Shown one piece after another: positions 12,982 to 24,900 of a stretch of 64,000 nucleotides of DNA. Numbering within the stretch: the stretch's first letter is position 1; each line of letters begins with the position of its first letter. The stretch is taken from positions 26,733-90,732 of the forward strand of contig MU119257.1 in assembly GCA_014904845.1 (NCBI GenBank). The letters run 5' to 3'. The stretch comes from Acephala macrosclerotiorum (taxonomy: Eukaryota; Ascomycota; Leotiomycetes; Helotiales; Mollisiaceae). Both the position numbers and the translations under genes were made by a program. A model generated the notes under the pieces. That model worked only from the letters and a program-made list of their open reading frames with translations, searched no databases and was not told the DNA's origin.

Positions 12982-13757
12982 ATGGCCGTCACGAAGACTG
13001 TCCTCAAGGAAGGCAATGGACCCAGCCCAAAGACCGGAGACAATGTCACCATCGAGTACACTGGCTACCTCAAGGACACCACGAAGCCTGACAACAAGGG
13101 CGACAAGTACGTTTGCTTTCACATGCTCCATTGAGCTTCATCCCCCCTCGTTATGCTCACAGAAGCTAACCTATTCTCATCTCAGGTTCGATTCCTCTGT
13201 CGGTCGTGGTGCTTTCCAAACCCCCATTGGTGTTGGCAGAGTCATCAAGGGTAATATTCCCCTCTACACAATTCGCATATTCTTGGGCCAGGATGTTGAT
13301 AGGTCTACAATAGGTTGGGATGAGGGAGTCGTTACTATGAAGCTCGGCGAGAAGGCCACTCTTGACATCACCAGGTAATTGAATCCAGGCCTCCAAGATC
13401 CATGTTGAAAGCAGCGCTGATTCGATCTCTGCAGTGACTACGCATATGGCGCCCGGTAAGACATCCGAACCTCACACGATATGCTGTACAAGAACAACAA
13501 TCACAATATGGATAACTGTTACTGCAAGACAATTGTCCATATCAACACTACACCCCACGTCCCACGGCTTAAAGTCTTTATACCGAGTACAGTATGCAGG
13601 ACTAACAATTATGCGCAGCGGCTTCCCCGGTCACATTCCAGCCCACGCGGACCTTATTTTGTACGTACAAACCCACGTGCGCTATTTCCTTTCCGCTTGT
13701 GCCTATCGCTAACACCTGTTTTCTTGCAGCGACGTCGAACTCCAGAAGATCAACTAG
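12982..13757 (+). CDS. FPR1: FKBP12-type peptidyl-prolyl cis-trans isomerase
   Basis: Predicted 113-aa cytosolic prolyl isomerase, the FK506/rapamycin-binding protein. Six exons reconstruct cleanly: 12982-13106, 13186-13250, 13314-13374, 13435-13455, 13619-13660 and 13730-13757. All introns are GT-AG and every junction keeps frame. The product has the full FKBP12 fold length with no extension. The ligand-pocket residues expected for the family are all visible: Tyr26, Phe43, Asp44, Arg49, Phe52, Val61-Ile62, Trp65 (in the GWDEG motif), Tyr88 and Phe105. The protein ends in the FDVEL type tail usual for the family. The start is the first ATG of the frame, in context AATCATGG, after a pyrimidine-rich leader. 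Drug binding and effects on calcineurin or TOR are known for the family, not shown here. Exon 4 is only 21 nt, so automatic predictors may miss it. Confidence 0.97.
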
Positions 13758-15519
13758 AGGATCAACGAACTAGCGATATACTTCAGCGCGGGTCGATTTT
13801 CCTTACCTTCCTCTTAGACTTTCCTAGGTCAGGGACTATCGGGGCGAAAAATGGGGTTTATTTCATTCTGCTACCAGTAGAAATCTCAATGCAAGGCTGG
13901 ACACAATCTGCGGACTTGTTTCTTGAAATACCTCCACATGCAGTTTTCGTTACAGCTGTAACAAGGGTCACTATCTTCCCGCATATCGGATTTCGGGTGC
14001 TTTTCACCCAAAATCGTACTTCGTACTTTCTCGGCCCAGGATTGGAAGTTGAATCCGGTGGGGTTGGCGTATGCAAGATGTACCTCGTCCAACCGTTGAT
14101 TGACTAATGATCGTAAACTGTTGCACCAAGATCGGCTTCTTTAATTCGTCTACATAAATTGCGGCAAGCTCGCCAACTTCAACTTGAAATTGTTGTATTA
14201 TAATTTTTTTTTTTATGCGGCACCGTCTTACAACCAGGAGGTTTCCCGTTCTCGTGGCTGAATGATTGGAGATCTCTTACTGTTTACCAATCCTTTCTCT
14301 CAGTAGGTACAGGTTCCAATTTTCTCTTAACTGATTTTTAGATTTTGATCCGCACCGCTCAAAAATCAACAGTATAACAAGCAGCGATACGTCGGCTCGT
14401 TAGACTTCAAAAACTTCAAGCACGCAAACGACAAGCGCGAGAAACCAGGTGATGGGAAGAGGTTGAAAGGAATCAGAGAAGGGGGCGGTAGTTTAGAGAC
14501 AATAGTCTGGAGTCTGGTGGGAGGTGGGAGAAGCTAACTGGTTGATGAGAGTTGGCGATTCGGGATGAACGGACGGTTCTGGGTTCCGATTGACTTTCAT
14601 ATCAAGACGTCTGAGAGTCCCCCTCGGCAATCACTATTAGGAGTCAATAGGACATGCCGTTACCGAGGAAGTCAAACCAAGATTGGGAATTGGGAATTTC
14701 TAAGACCATTGAGGTTTGGATATGCTCGAATAGCTTTATCTCGTAACTCCCTGACCTGTAAAGCCGATTCTAGCTCGAATTGAGCCTAACATAACCTCTA
14801 TCTCTGATTTTCAGGCCTTTCCTTCTTTTCCTCATGGAAGAAGTCCAAATTGACCCAGATCTGAGTTTTATTAGAATTTGTAAGTTGCAACATCAGGAGA
14901 GGGGTAACCCAGCTCGAGTCCGGCGGGGTCCAAATGCCGAGTATTAGCCGTTCTGGTATTCTATCAGGCTTCTGGAAGAAAGCGCCAAGCAGTAGAAAGC
15001 CAATTGACAGTGAGCTCTATAGGACATCAGGGGGATAGAGAGACTTCAAAGTTCGTGTGAAATACCGAAACTAATTTCGACATGATTAGAAGATTATCTT
15101 TAACGTGATTTCAAATCCGTGTTTTGCGATATTTCACGTGATCTGATGATTTCATGGGTTCCAGTCGTTTCGACTGCTCTCGCATGAGGCTCTCAGAACC
15201 AGCTGCCTGCTCGCCTTCTCACAACTAAAATCTGAATTTCGTTCACTCCCAGCTTTCGATCTCTACAACTCAAAACGCAAGTCCACTTGGGCATCTACTC
15301 CTAAATCTACAGTAGAAGCTTCCCGCAGCCACACAGGGCTAAACCAACCCCGCGAATCCAGGGCCTGACGGAGCTCGTTAGGACCCAAAGAAATAACTTT
15401 ACTTGGGACGCGAATCAAACGCCACAATTCCATCCCAGGTATTACCAGTGAGAGAGGGCGAGCAGCAGGCAAAACGAAAACTGTCCGACGTGGACGATAC
15501 CCAACGTCGAAAGAAAATC
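13758..15519. other. Intergenic region between FKBP and UBA1
   Basis: About 1.8 kb with no supported gene. Open frames here are short and unrelated to known families. It contains the FKBP terminator region, a T-run at about 14206, a weak inverted repeat of about 9 bp arms around 14331-14372, and the UBA1 promoter and 5' UTR immediately before 15520. Confidence 0.6.
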
Positions 15520-18500
15520 ATGGCGGTACGTTGATTACCCCTCATGGCTACATTTGGAGCTCTCTGGCCCTCACAGCCCCCGCATCTGTGAAGGATTCAA
15601 ATGGCAAAGACTGATATTGTTTACTTCAGGCTTCCGCAGATGTCGACATGGAGATCAAGATGCAGGTGGACGAGTCGGTGGTCGGCAACAACGAGATCGA
15701 TGAATCACTATACAGCAGGCAGCTCTACGTGCTTGGACATGAGGCTATGAAGCGTATGGGTGCATCGAATGTGCTCATTGTTGGTCTTAAGGGCCTTGGT
15801 GTCGAAATTGCAAAGAATATCGCGCTTGCTGGTGTCAAGAGTCTTACTCTCTATGACCCCGCTCCCGCCGCTATTGCAGATCTCTCCTCCCAATTCTTTC
15901 TACACCCAGAAGATGTTGGGAAGCCAAGAGCTGCTGTTACGGCGCCGCGAGTAGCTGAGTTGAATGCATATACTCCTGTTTCTATCCATCAGTCTAGCAG
16001 GTAAGGAGATGGTACCCAAGCTTTGTAATTAACAACTGACAGCGCGTGCTACAGTTTGACCTCAGATCTCTCCCAGTTCGACAAATACCAAGTCGTTGTC
16101 CTCACGAATACTCCAATCAAAGACCAAATCATCATCGGCGACTACCTACACAAGAAGGGTATATATCTGGTGGTGGCGGACACATTCGGCTTGTTTGGAT
16201 CTATATTCTGTGATTTTGGCGAGAAGTTCACTGTCATCGACCCCACAGGCGAAGCTGCAGTCTCTGGTATCGTTGCTGGGATTGACGAGGAAGGTCTTGT
16301 TTCTGCTCTCGATGAGACGAGGCATGGCCTCGAGGATGGAGACTATGTTACTTTCACCGAACTGGAGGGAATGGAGGCCTTGAACAGCGCAGAACCCCGA
16401 AAGATTACCGTTAAGGGACCATATACTTTCTCGATCGGAGATGTCTCTGGACTTGGACAATATAAGCGTGGAGGAATGTACACCCAGGTCAAGATGCCCA
16501 AATTCATCGACTTTAAACCCATGTCTCTTGCGCTCAAGAGCCCAGAATTCCTCATCTCCGACTATGCGAAATTCGACCGACCTCAACAATTGCACATTGG
16601 GTTCCAGGCCCTTCATGCGTTTGCTGAACAACACGGACGTCTCCCCAGACCACAGAACAAGGAGGATGCAGCTATTGTTTTCGGTTCCGCCAAGGCATTT
16701 GCTGCGCAAGAAAAGCTTGATGTGGATATTGACGAGAAGCTTCTCGCAGAGCTCAGTTACCAAGCTACTGGTGACCTGAGTCCAATGGCAGCTTTCTTTG
16801 GCGGTTTGGCTGCTCAAGAGACTCTCAAGGCCGTATCTGGAAAGTTCACGCCCATCAACCAATGGATGTACTTTGACTCTCTGGAATCATTACCCCACAA
16901 CTCCCCCAGATCCGAAGAACTGTGCAAGCCTCTCGGCTCCCGATATGATGGCCAAATCGCTGTTTTCGGTCGAGAATTCCAAGAAAAGTTGTCCAACATC
17001 AGGCAATTCTTGGTTGGTGCTGGTGCGATCGGTTGTGAGATGCTGAAGAATTGGGCTATGATTGGTCTTGCGACTGGACCTAAGGGCCAGATCAGCGTGA
17101 CCGATATGGACTCCATCGAGAAGAGCAATCTGAACCGACAATTTCTGTTCCGTCCTAAGGATGTAGGTCAATTGAAGAGCGAGTGTGCTGCAGCTGCAGT
17201 TCAGGCGATGAACCCTGATTTGAAGGGTCATATCGTGACCATGCGAGACCGAGTGGGAGCAGATACGGAACACATCTTCCATGAGCAATTCTGGGCCGAA
17301 CTTGATGGTGTCACGAATGCTTTGGACAATGTTGACGCTCGTACTTATGTCGATCGCCGATGCGTCTTCTTCCAAAAGCCTTTGCTGGAGAGCGGTACCT
17401 TGGGAACCAAGGGCAACACACAAGTCGTCATTCCTAGAATGACCGAGTCATACTCCAGTTCTCAAGACCCTCCTGAGCAATCATTCCCTATGTGTACTTT
17501 AAGGAGTTTCCCCAACAAGATTGAGCACACAATCGCTTGGGCTCGAGAACTTTTCGAATCATCCTTCGTTAAGCCTGCCGAGACCGTCAATCTGTATTTG
17601 AGTCAGCCAAATTACATTGAGACAACCCTGAAGCAAGGTGGCAACGAGAAGGCGACACTGGAGACTATTGCGGATTACTTGGTTGAGGACAAGCCGCTCA
17701 GTGTTGAGGACTGTATCAAGTGGGCACGACTACAATTCGAGAAGCAATACAACAATGCCATCCAACAGCTGTTGTATAACTTCCCCAAAGACTCAACCTC
17801 CTCAAGTGGACAGCCTTTCTGGTCAGGACCTAAGCGTGCTCCAGATCCATTGAAGTTCGACCCAAAGAATGAATACCATTGGACCTTCATTGTTGCGGGT
17901 GCTAACCTTCATGCTTTCAACTATGGTATCAACACCAAGGGCCTAGATGCTTCTCTCATTGAGAAAGTTTTGGAGAATATGATCATTCCCGACTTCTCAC
18001 CCAACTCAGCCGTTAAGATCCAGGCTGATGACAGCGAGCCAGTAAGTAACCCTGAATTCTTCCAGGAAAATCCTAGTTTTAACCCGTTCCAGGATCCAAA
18101 CGCAAATGCTTCCAGCTTTGACGATGGCGAGGAGTTGCAGCAGATCGCCAATAAGCTCCCTCAGCCAAAGGAATTGGCTGGCTTCAAGCTAACACCAGTC
18201 GAGTTCGAGAAGGACGATGATACCAACCACCACATTGACTTCATCACAGCAGCAAGCAATCTTCGTGCTGAGAATTACAAGATTGAGCTCGCCGACAGAC
18301 ACAAGACCAAGTTCATTGCTGGCAAGATCATCCCAGCTATTGCTACCACCACGGCTCTTGTGACTGGTTTGGTCATCATGGAGTTCTACAAGGTTGTCGA
18401 CGGCAAGGATGATATTGAGCAATACAAGAACGGTTTCATCAACTTGGCATTGCCATTCTTCGGCTTCTCAGAACCAATTGCCAGTCCGAAGTCAACGTAC

Positions 18501-18827
18501 AAGAGCAAGGAAGGAGACGTAGCCATCGATAAGATCTGGGATCGCTTCGATATCCAAGATATTACCCTCCAAGAACTCATCGACTTCTTCGAGAAGAAAG
18601 GTCTCAACATTACCATGCTCAGTTCCGGCGTCAGCCTTCTGTATGCAAGCTTCTTCGGCCCCGCCAAGCTCAAGGACAGATACGCAATGAAGCTTAGCGA
18701 GCTAGTCGAGCACATCTCCAAGAAGCCAATTCCAGATCATCAGAAGGCCGTTATCTTCGAAGTCTGTGTGGAGGATCAGACTGGCGAGGATGTCGAGGTT
18801 CCGTTTGTCACTGTCAATGTGCGTTAG
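15520..18827 (+). CDS. UBA1: Ubiquitin-activating enzyme E1
   Basis: E1 enzyme that adenylates ubiquitin with ATP, holds it as a thioester and hands it to E2 enzymes; cytosolic and nuclear. Exons: 15520-15525 (only ATGGCG), 15630-16000, 16055-18041 and 18093-18827. This gives about 1032 aa, normal for fungal Uba1. Visible parts are an N-terminal inactive adenylation half ([12 protein letters not shown] near residue 50), the active adenylation domain with VGAGAIGCE near 444 and the NRQFLFRP motif, the catalytic Cys at about 604 in the PMCTLRSFP context, and a C-terminal ubiquitin-fold domain. The 18042-18092 segment has GT-AG ends and no stop and is a multiple of three. I treat it as an intron because removing it joins SEP to DPNAN, the usual acidic linker. 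If it is retained the protein is 1049 aa. An alternative start is ATG 15648, which loses only eight residues. Confidence 0.96.
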
Positions 18828-19477
18828 GTACTTGATAGATACTCTGCATAAGCGTACATGATGATGATGGATGGATGATTTGGTGTTATTATGGCGGCAA
18901 TGATCTTTATGGCTCTGGGATACTAGACAGAAAGAACTGACGCTACATTTTCAGAGACTGCGATGAGCAAAGCAAGTAAAAATAGAAATGCATTACATTC
19001 TACATTCTGTCTCCTGATGTCAATTTTCTTATGTGTGATGTACTGTACTTGTAGATTTCAATTCGGCAAGTGCTCGTGACAAAGAGGTACTCTCCTCGGG
19101 TACCCTAGTCACCAGCCATCCTGCCTTCCCAAAACAGCACTACTACTTACCAATTACAATCACGATCTGCCTTCTATAAAGAAAATTCTTCTGGTGACAC
19201 TCTGATTTGAACACAAGAACTGCTAGAACTGCAAGCCCTTCCAATTCTAGGCCAACAGAGCCATATGACAAAGCTCAAGTAATCACCCCGCAGCCCCCAT
19301 TCCAAGCCTAGTCAGCAGCCCTGCAGCGGGGGTCTTACAGGGGTTTCCGTCCACTGACCTCATCATTAGCAAGCCCCCTGTCTAGAATTATCAACCACCA
19401 TCAAATCAACACCAAGACAAATATCGTCCTTCACTCCTTCCCTCACCCCACCCCCACCTCTCTTTGCAGACTATTTA
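18828..19477. other. Intergenic region between UBA1 and the reductase gene
   Basis: About 650 bp with no supported ORF. It holds the UBA1 3' region, with short ATGATG/GGAT repeats near 18858, and a C/T-rich leader just upstream of 19478 (19427-19465) typical of fungal core promoters. Confidence 0.6.
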
Positions 19478-20914
19478 ATGCTTGCTCGCGCTCAACAGAT
19501 TGTTGCGCATTTCACTCCCATCTCAAGCCCAGGCAATTCAACGATTCGAGGTTTCGGTACAAGTAAAGCAAAGATGGTGAGAGCTACCCCGCCTTGCTCA
19601 ATTGGGCTCGAGGGACATGGAATGCTGAGCAAAGCTAATAAGAGGCAACAGACGGAAGGAAAGATCACAAACTGGGTTGCGCCCGGCGACAAGTCAGGAG
19701 AGTTTAAGAGGGGACAATCGCAGTTTAGGAATTGGATTAAGAAGGGTGGGGAGTTTCCTCCTGAGGCGGGGAGGTATCATTTATACGTATGCTTGGCTTG
19801 ATATTGTTGGCGATTCTTTCACTCTTCCCTCTCATGCCGGCTGTTGAGAGGACATTGGGTAGAATTATGATTTATTTGGATATCTTGCTAACACAAACAA
19901 ACAGGTATCTTACGCCTGCCCCTGGGCCCATCGCACCCTCATCGTCCGCCAACTCAAAGGCCTCCAATCCATAATCCCCTTCACCTCCGTCCACTGGCAC
20001 ATGCAAGAAAAAGGCTGGCATTTCGCAAAACCCTCCGACACCGATGCACCCGGCGAGAACGTAACACCCGATCCAATCCCGGGACATGAGAAGTATGAGC
20101 ATTTGAGGGATATCTACTTTCAGGTGGATCCAGAGTATAAGGGGCGGTTTACGGTGCCGACACTCTATGATGTGAAGCAGGGAAAGATTGTTAGTAATGA
20201 GAGTAGTGAGATTATTAGAATGTTTTATACTGAGGTTTGTGGTCCCTTTCCTATAACGGAATATGGAGATAGATGAGGATTGAAAGCTGACGCAAAAATG
20301 GTAGTTTGACGACCTCCTCGAACCCAAGTACAAAAACCTCAATCTCTTCCCCTCAGACCTCCAATCCCAAATCGAAGCCACAAACGAATGGACCTACAAC
20401 GACATCAACAACGGCGTCTACAAATCCGGCTTCGCCACCACGCAAGAAGCGTACGAGAAAGCCGTCACAACTCTCTTCTCCTCCCTTGACCGCGTCGAAA
20501 AACACCTCTCCGAAACCGAAGGACCCTTCTATTTCGGCAAAGAAGTCACAGAAGCAGATGTTCGACTCTACACCACTATTGTCAGGTTTGACGTCGTCTA
20601 CGTCCAACACTTCAAGACGAATATCAGGGATATAAGGAGCGGATATCCGTATATTCATAAGTGGCTGAGGAATCTGTATTGGAATGTCCCAGCGTTTGGG
20701 GAGACGACGGAGTTCACACATATCAAGAATCATTATACCAAGAGCCATACTCAGGTCAGCTTTCTTCCGCCCACAATTCTGGGAAATATGCTAACAGGAA
20801 CAGATCAACCAATTCAGCATCGCCCCAGTGGGTCCGGAACCACCGATCCTCAAAGAAGACGAGGAAGTACCGGCCGTTGCGTTTGCGCTAAAGGCTGCGG
20901 CGGGAAAAAAGTAA
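19478..20914 (+). CDS. ECM4: S-glutathionyl-(hydro)quinone reductase, ECM4 / Xi-class GST
   Basis: Glutathione-transferase-fold enzyme that reduces glutathionyl-hydroquinones with glutathione. Exons: 19478-19576, 19652-19786, 19905-20234, 20305-20754 and 20804-20914, giving 374 aa, close to yeast Ecm4 (370 aa). The diagnostic YACPWAHR motif with the catalytic Cys is present, as are a conserved WH...GW region, FTVPTLYD and SNESSEI (thioredoxin-fold half), and an all-helical C-terminal half with a DVRLYTTIVRFD motif. The first intron (75 nt, 19577-19651) contains no stop and is in frame. I call it spliced because it joins Met33 directly to TEGKITNW, the usual family start. Residues 1-33 contain no acidic residue and several basic ones, like a mitochondrial presequence. 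Translation from ATG 19574 would give a 342-aa cytosolic form. Confidence 0.93.
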
Positions 20915-21197
20915 GCTGAAGTAAAAAGTGAGGCTGCATTGCCGGTTTCGGTTTTGATACGGAAATAGCATAGCATGAAATATGAATGTTCATAAGCGAG
21001 ATCAAGGATTATCATTTGGTTCGAAAACGCGTTGTCTGTTCTCAATCAACGGAAAGCAGGGGGGAAGATGCAAGGCTGGAAGTGAAGCTGCATTGCCGTT
21101 TCGGGCTTCAATACGGAAATAGTATAGCATGAAACCATGAATGTTCATAAGCAATTTCAAGGATCATCGTTGGGTTCTTGTCCGTTCTCAAGTCAAT
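20914..21197. repeat. Imperfect tandem duplication 3' of the reductase gene
   Basis: Two copies, at about 20914-21052 and 21068-21197, share GCTGCATTGCC, ATACGGAAATAG, ATAGCATGAAA, GAATGTTCATAAGC and GTTCTCAA in the same order, with a period of about 150 bp. The first copy starts at the stop codon of the reductase gene, so it probably duplicates the gene's 3' UTR and polyadenylation region. Similarity may reach back into the last codons. Confidence 0.85.
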
Positions 21198-21910
21198 GCG
21201 TATCGATATACAAAAGTCAAATACCCCTTACCCCTCCTTTGAATAGCGTCATCGATGAGGGGTCGTCGCGATATTCGGCTGGCTATTCGGACCGTTTATT
21301 CGGGTCGATCGAACAACTTAATCTGGTAAGTATTTCGTACGTACGACTAGAGTTTCTACGAACTCTAATCAGCCGTCTTGATTTAAACTTTGATGACACC
21401 GCTTGGGCATTCATGCGACTAGGCAATGCAGGAATAAGGTTGAAGATCGAATTTTAACTTTTGTAAACGGCGAGGATCCGCTCAACTCGTCTCGAGGCGT
21501 GGATAACTTGAAATCGGCTTGAACAACTAGCAGTAGTGGATTTCTAGGAATACCATTTCGTACGAATCACGGGCGAACCACATCACATCAAGTACTGTAG
21601 ACAGACACCAAATACAGCGAAAGTATAATTTCCGCAATCTCAGCCAAATCGCTATGCTACAAGAGTTGTTCACAATCTTACAAAAGAAACCGCAATCTGA
21701 AGTCTATGCCCGCTTGCAAAAGACTGGGTATAAAAAGGCAAATACCGCAACTCAAAGAACACAACCATCCCATGATACAGCCCGCAAGCAATGCTAATCT
21801 CAATCTCAGCATGAAAGTCAGCAAGCAGCCTCCCTAATATCTAGACATATGAAATGAAGTCTCTTGCTCCTCTATTCTCGTACACTTCAGCCAATGCTAG
21901 AAGTGTTCAA
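20915..21910. other. Convergent intergenic region (reductase / dynein)
   Basis: About 1 kb between two convergent genes. Apart from the tandem duplication, I see no supported gene. A 106-aa open frame at 21137-21457 lies partly in the repeat and has no family features. Confidence 0.6.
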
Positions 21911-24900
21911 TTAAGCAGCTTCAGCCATCAACTGCTCCCCTTCATCCAACAACTCCGTAATTTTCCCCAGATTCTGTATCATGCTCAATCCCTGTCCCAC
22001 TAGCAACAATTTCTCCGCATTAGCTGGTAGTCCCAGATAAGTAGGCGGTTCTCTCTCCGGCAACTTTTGGATCCAGTCCGTGAAGTCCTTCAAGGATGTG
22101 CCGCTGGGTACGACCAGTCCTCCATCGATATCCGAACCTCCATTTCCAGCTGTGCCTTCAACGAGCTTGTGGCCGATGTCGTAGGCGGAGGGAGTGAGGA
22201 AGGAGTTCACGAGCTGGGTTAGACGCTTGAAGTCGCCTTCGTCGTCGATCTTGCCACCGTAGGTTTCGATGATTAGGGTGCGGATCATGTCCCATGGGAG
22301 GTTGGAGGGCGCGACGTTTGTTCGGCCCTGGGCGACGGTCTCGACCCAGGTGTCGATGATGAATGCTGAACACTCGTACTATAGAATCGTTAGCTTATGA
22401 TCTTTAACGGAAGTGAGGGAGCCCATACATCGCTATCATTGAACTCCCAGAAACCCTTCCATCCAAAACTTGGAGCATATCTCAATCGTTCCTGGACCAC
22501 AGCATGCAAGAACGATAGAAGCAGGTACAATCTGGTTCTCTCGACTGGATTCTTGACTGAACGCGTCGACAGAGATGCCATTGAATCCTTCATGTTTGCT
22601 CTCACACCAGCTGGCTGTTCGTACATCAAGACACGGGAAGCTCTCAGTAGGTTGACAGGAATTTTTGGACTAGACTCCATGGACAAGAACAGTCTGAAAT
22701 TGGCATGAGGTTTGAGAGAATCCATGCGCTTTTCGAGACTCTGAAGCCATGTTGGAGCAAGATGGACGTTCTTGACCAGCACCCATGAACCGTTTGCGGC
22801 AGCGTTGGCGATGGCTTTGTCAGCGCTTGCAAGACCTTCGTTGGATCCCATGGCAATGTTGGTGCACGCAGCACGAGATCGTTCGACTAGATTGTCGACC
22901 TTGTAACTTGCGTCGAATCCAGGGCTGGAGCACAGTGCAATCGGGCGGCTTGCGGAGACTTCATCGACGGTTTGTTTGAGATCTTCGGTGGTATCGAGGA
23001 GACCAGAGCCGAAGACGACAGTGACGAAGCGCTCGGCAGCAGGCACAAAGCGATCAAGACGGAAGAGCTTGACTAGTAGTAAAGAAAGGAGCTCCTGGTC
23101 TCGCTTCTCCATTCCGACATCCCAGATTTGCGGGACATGGTTCTCTCCTATCTCCTCAAACAGGAAACGGTCCCAATCAGCGGGTGATATTGAGTCGAGC
23201 TTGCCCTTGAGCACGGGAATTCTTGATGCTCTGGCCAAGACCTCATCCTTCTTGTGTGATTCTGTCGAGACATCGGTGCCCTCAATACTCTCGTCAAGGA
23301 TGATGTCAATGAGACTCTTGTCCATCTTGTAAGGAGCAGCTTGAGCGAGAAGCATTGCTAATGTGATTTTATCCTTTTGGAGCAGGCCGAGTGAGGTTCG
23401 CTGGTAGGTAGTGACGAAGAGGTCTTCGATAATGATATCTCGGCGGACATTGTGATTCGTCTCGTTGGCTAGGCGCTTGTTGTTGTGCAACACCGAATGG
23501 AAGATATCGAGGAAGTACTGAAGTGAGAATTGATAGAAGTGATTCAGGTAGTGCAGTTGCTCAAGTACAGCAAAGACTGCACTGCAAGATCTGGCGATGA
23601 TGTTGTATTGTAGGGTGATTTCATCGACCTCAGCCATGACGCCTTCGGTGTTGCTCATCTTGATTGAGATCTCAGCTGCCTCCTTCTTTAATGTCTCGAG
23701 GGTCTCGATGACATTATCATCATCAAGGATATTGCCGCGAGACTCGTTTAGTGCCTGTAACAATCGCTTCTCTAATTGTCTGAGATGAACCTTGAATTCA
23801 CCTTGTAGCTTGATAAGATTAGATCTGCGCTCATCGACATCCGGTCGTTCCGATTTGAGAACATCATTCAAGGACTGAGTTTGCAAACTGCTCTGAGTGA
23901 CAGTGAAGTTGACGAATGTAGTACGACTGCAAATATCGGGTGCAAAGGTTGCCGACGGATCCCGGGTTGAGAGATAGATCTTGAAGGCCGGCGAGAAATC
24001 AATCTCTTGCTTTCCGAGCTGGATGAGAACACGACCGCCAGTCTTTTGATACTCCTTGTTGAGGACGTGATTGAGCACCGGATCAAGGTACTCGGCATCT
24101 TGGATAAGGATTGGATTTCCGAAACGAAGGGAGCTTTCCAATTGCTTGGTGAATGAGTCGTCCAAGAAACTTGTGACGGTGAGTCGTCTGTCTTTGCTCT
24201 GTTTTTGCAAGAACTCTGTCACCCGACCGGAAGGATCAATGATTAGAGGATAGCGATTGAACCGCTTCAAGATGATTGCGTTCTCAGTGCAGAGGTCATC
24301 GACAGGCAAAGAGTTTTCTTGCCAACCCAGTCGTTCGTCAGCGGTCGAAAGGTATTCGGTGACAGGATTGTGTTGCTTGAAGTTGATACCAGAAAGCTGA
24401 AGTTGATGCAGCCAATCCTCCATCATATTCTTTCTGAACTGCTGATCGTAAAGTCCACTGTATGCTAAGAATGCTGCAGCAACAAGGACGTCTCCTACAA
24501 GAGTTCCAATCTGGGTCTCGAAAGACTTGCTTCCCTCCTCCCAGCGTGTTCGCTCCGAGGAGAGACTGTCGAGTAAGCGAACACTTCGATCAACCTTGAA
24601 TTGCACACGAGACATCTCAGTCTTGATAGCTTGTGTCTCACTGATGAGCGCTGCGTATTCGGTCTTGTATGTTGCAATACTCTGTTCAAGAGCGTTGATG
24701 GTATTCTCGACAGCTTGAGCTTCGGCCTTTGTCTGCAAAGCTTGCTCTTCCAACATCCCTACTTCTTCTCTTAGGGGTCCCACGCGGTCAAGAATCTCAG
24801 AGTAGTTGACCTGGGCTTGCACCCACTGTACAAGTGGCCCACAAGCTTTACTGGCACGATTGACCTTTTCGTAGGTGAAATCGTCATTCGAAAGATATTC

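Noticed and set aside
16146..16862. 238-aa minus-strand frame inside UBA1
   Set aside because: Antisense shadow of a strongly conserved coding exon.
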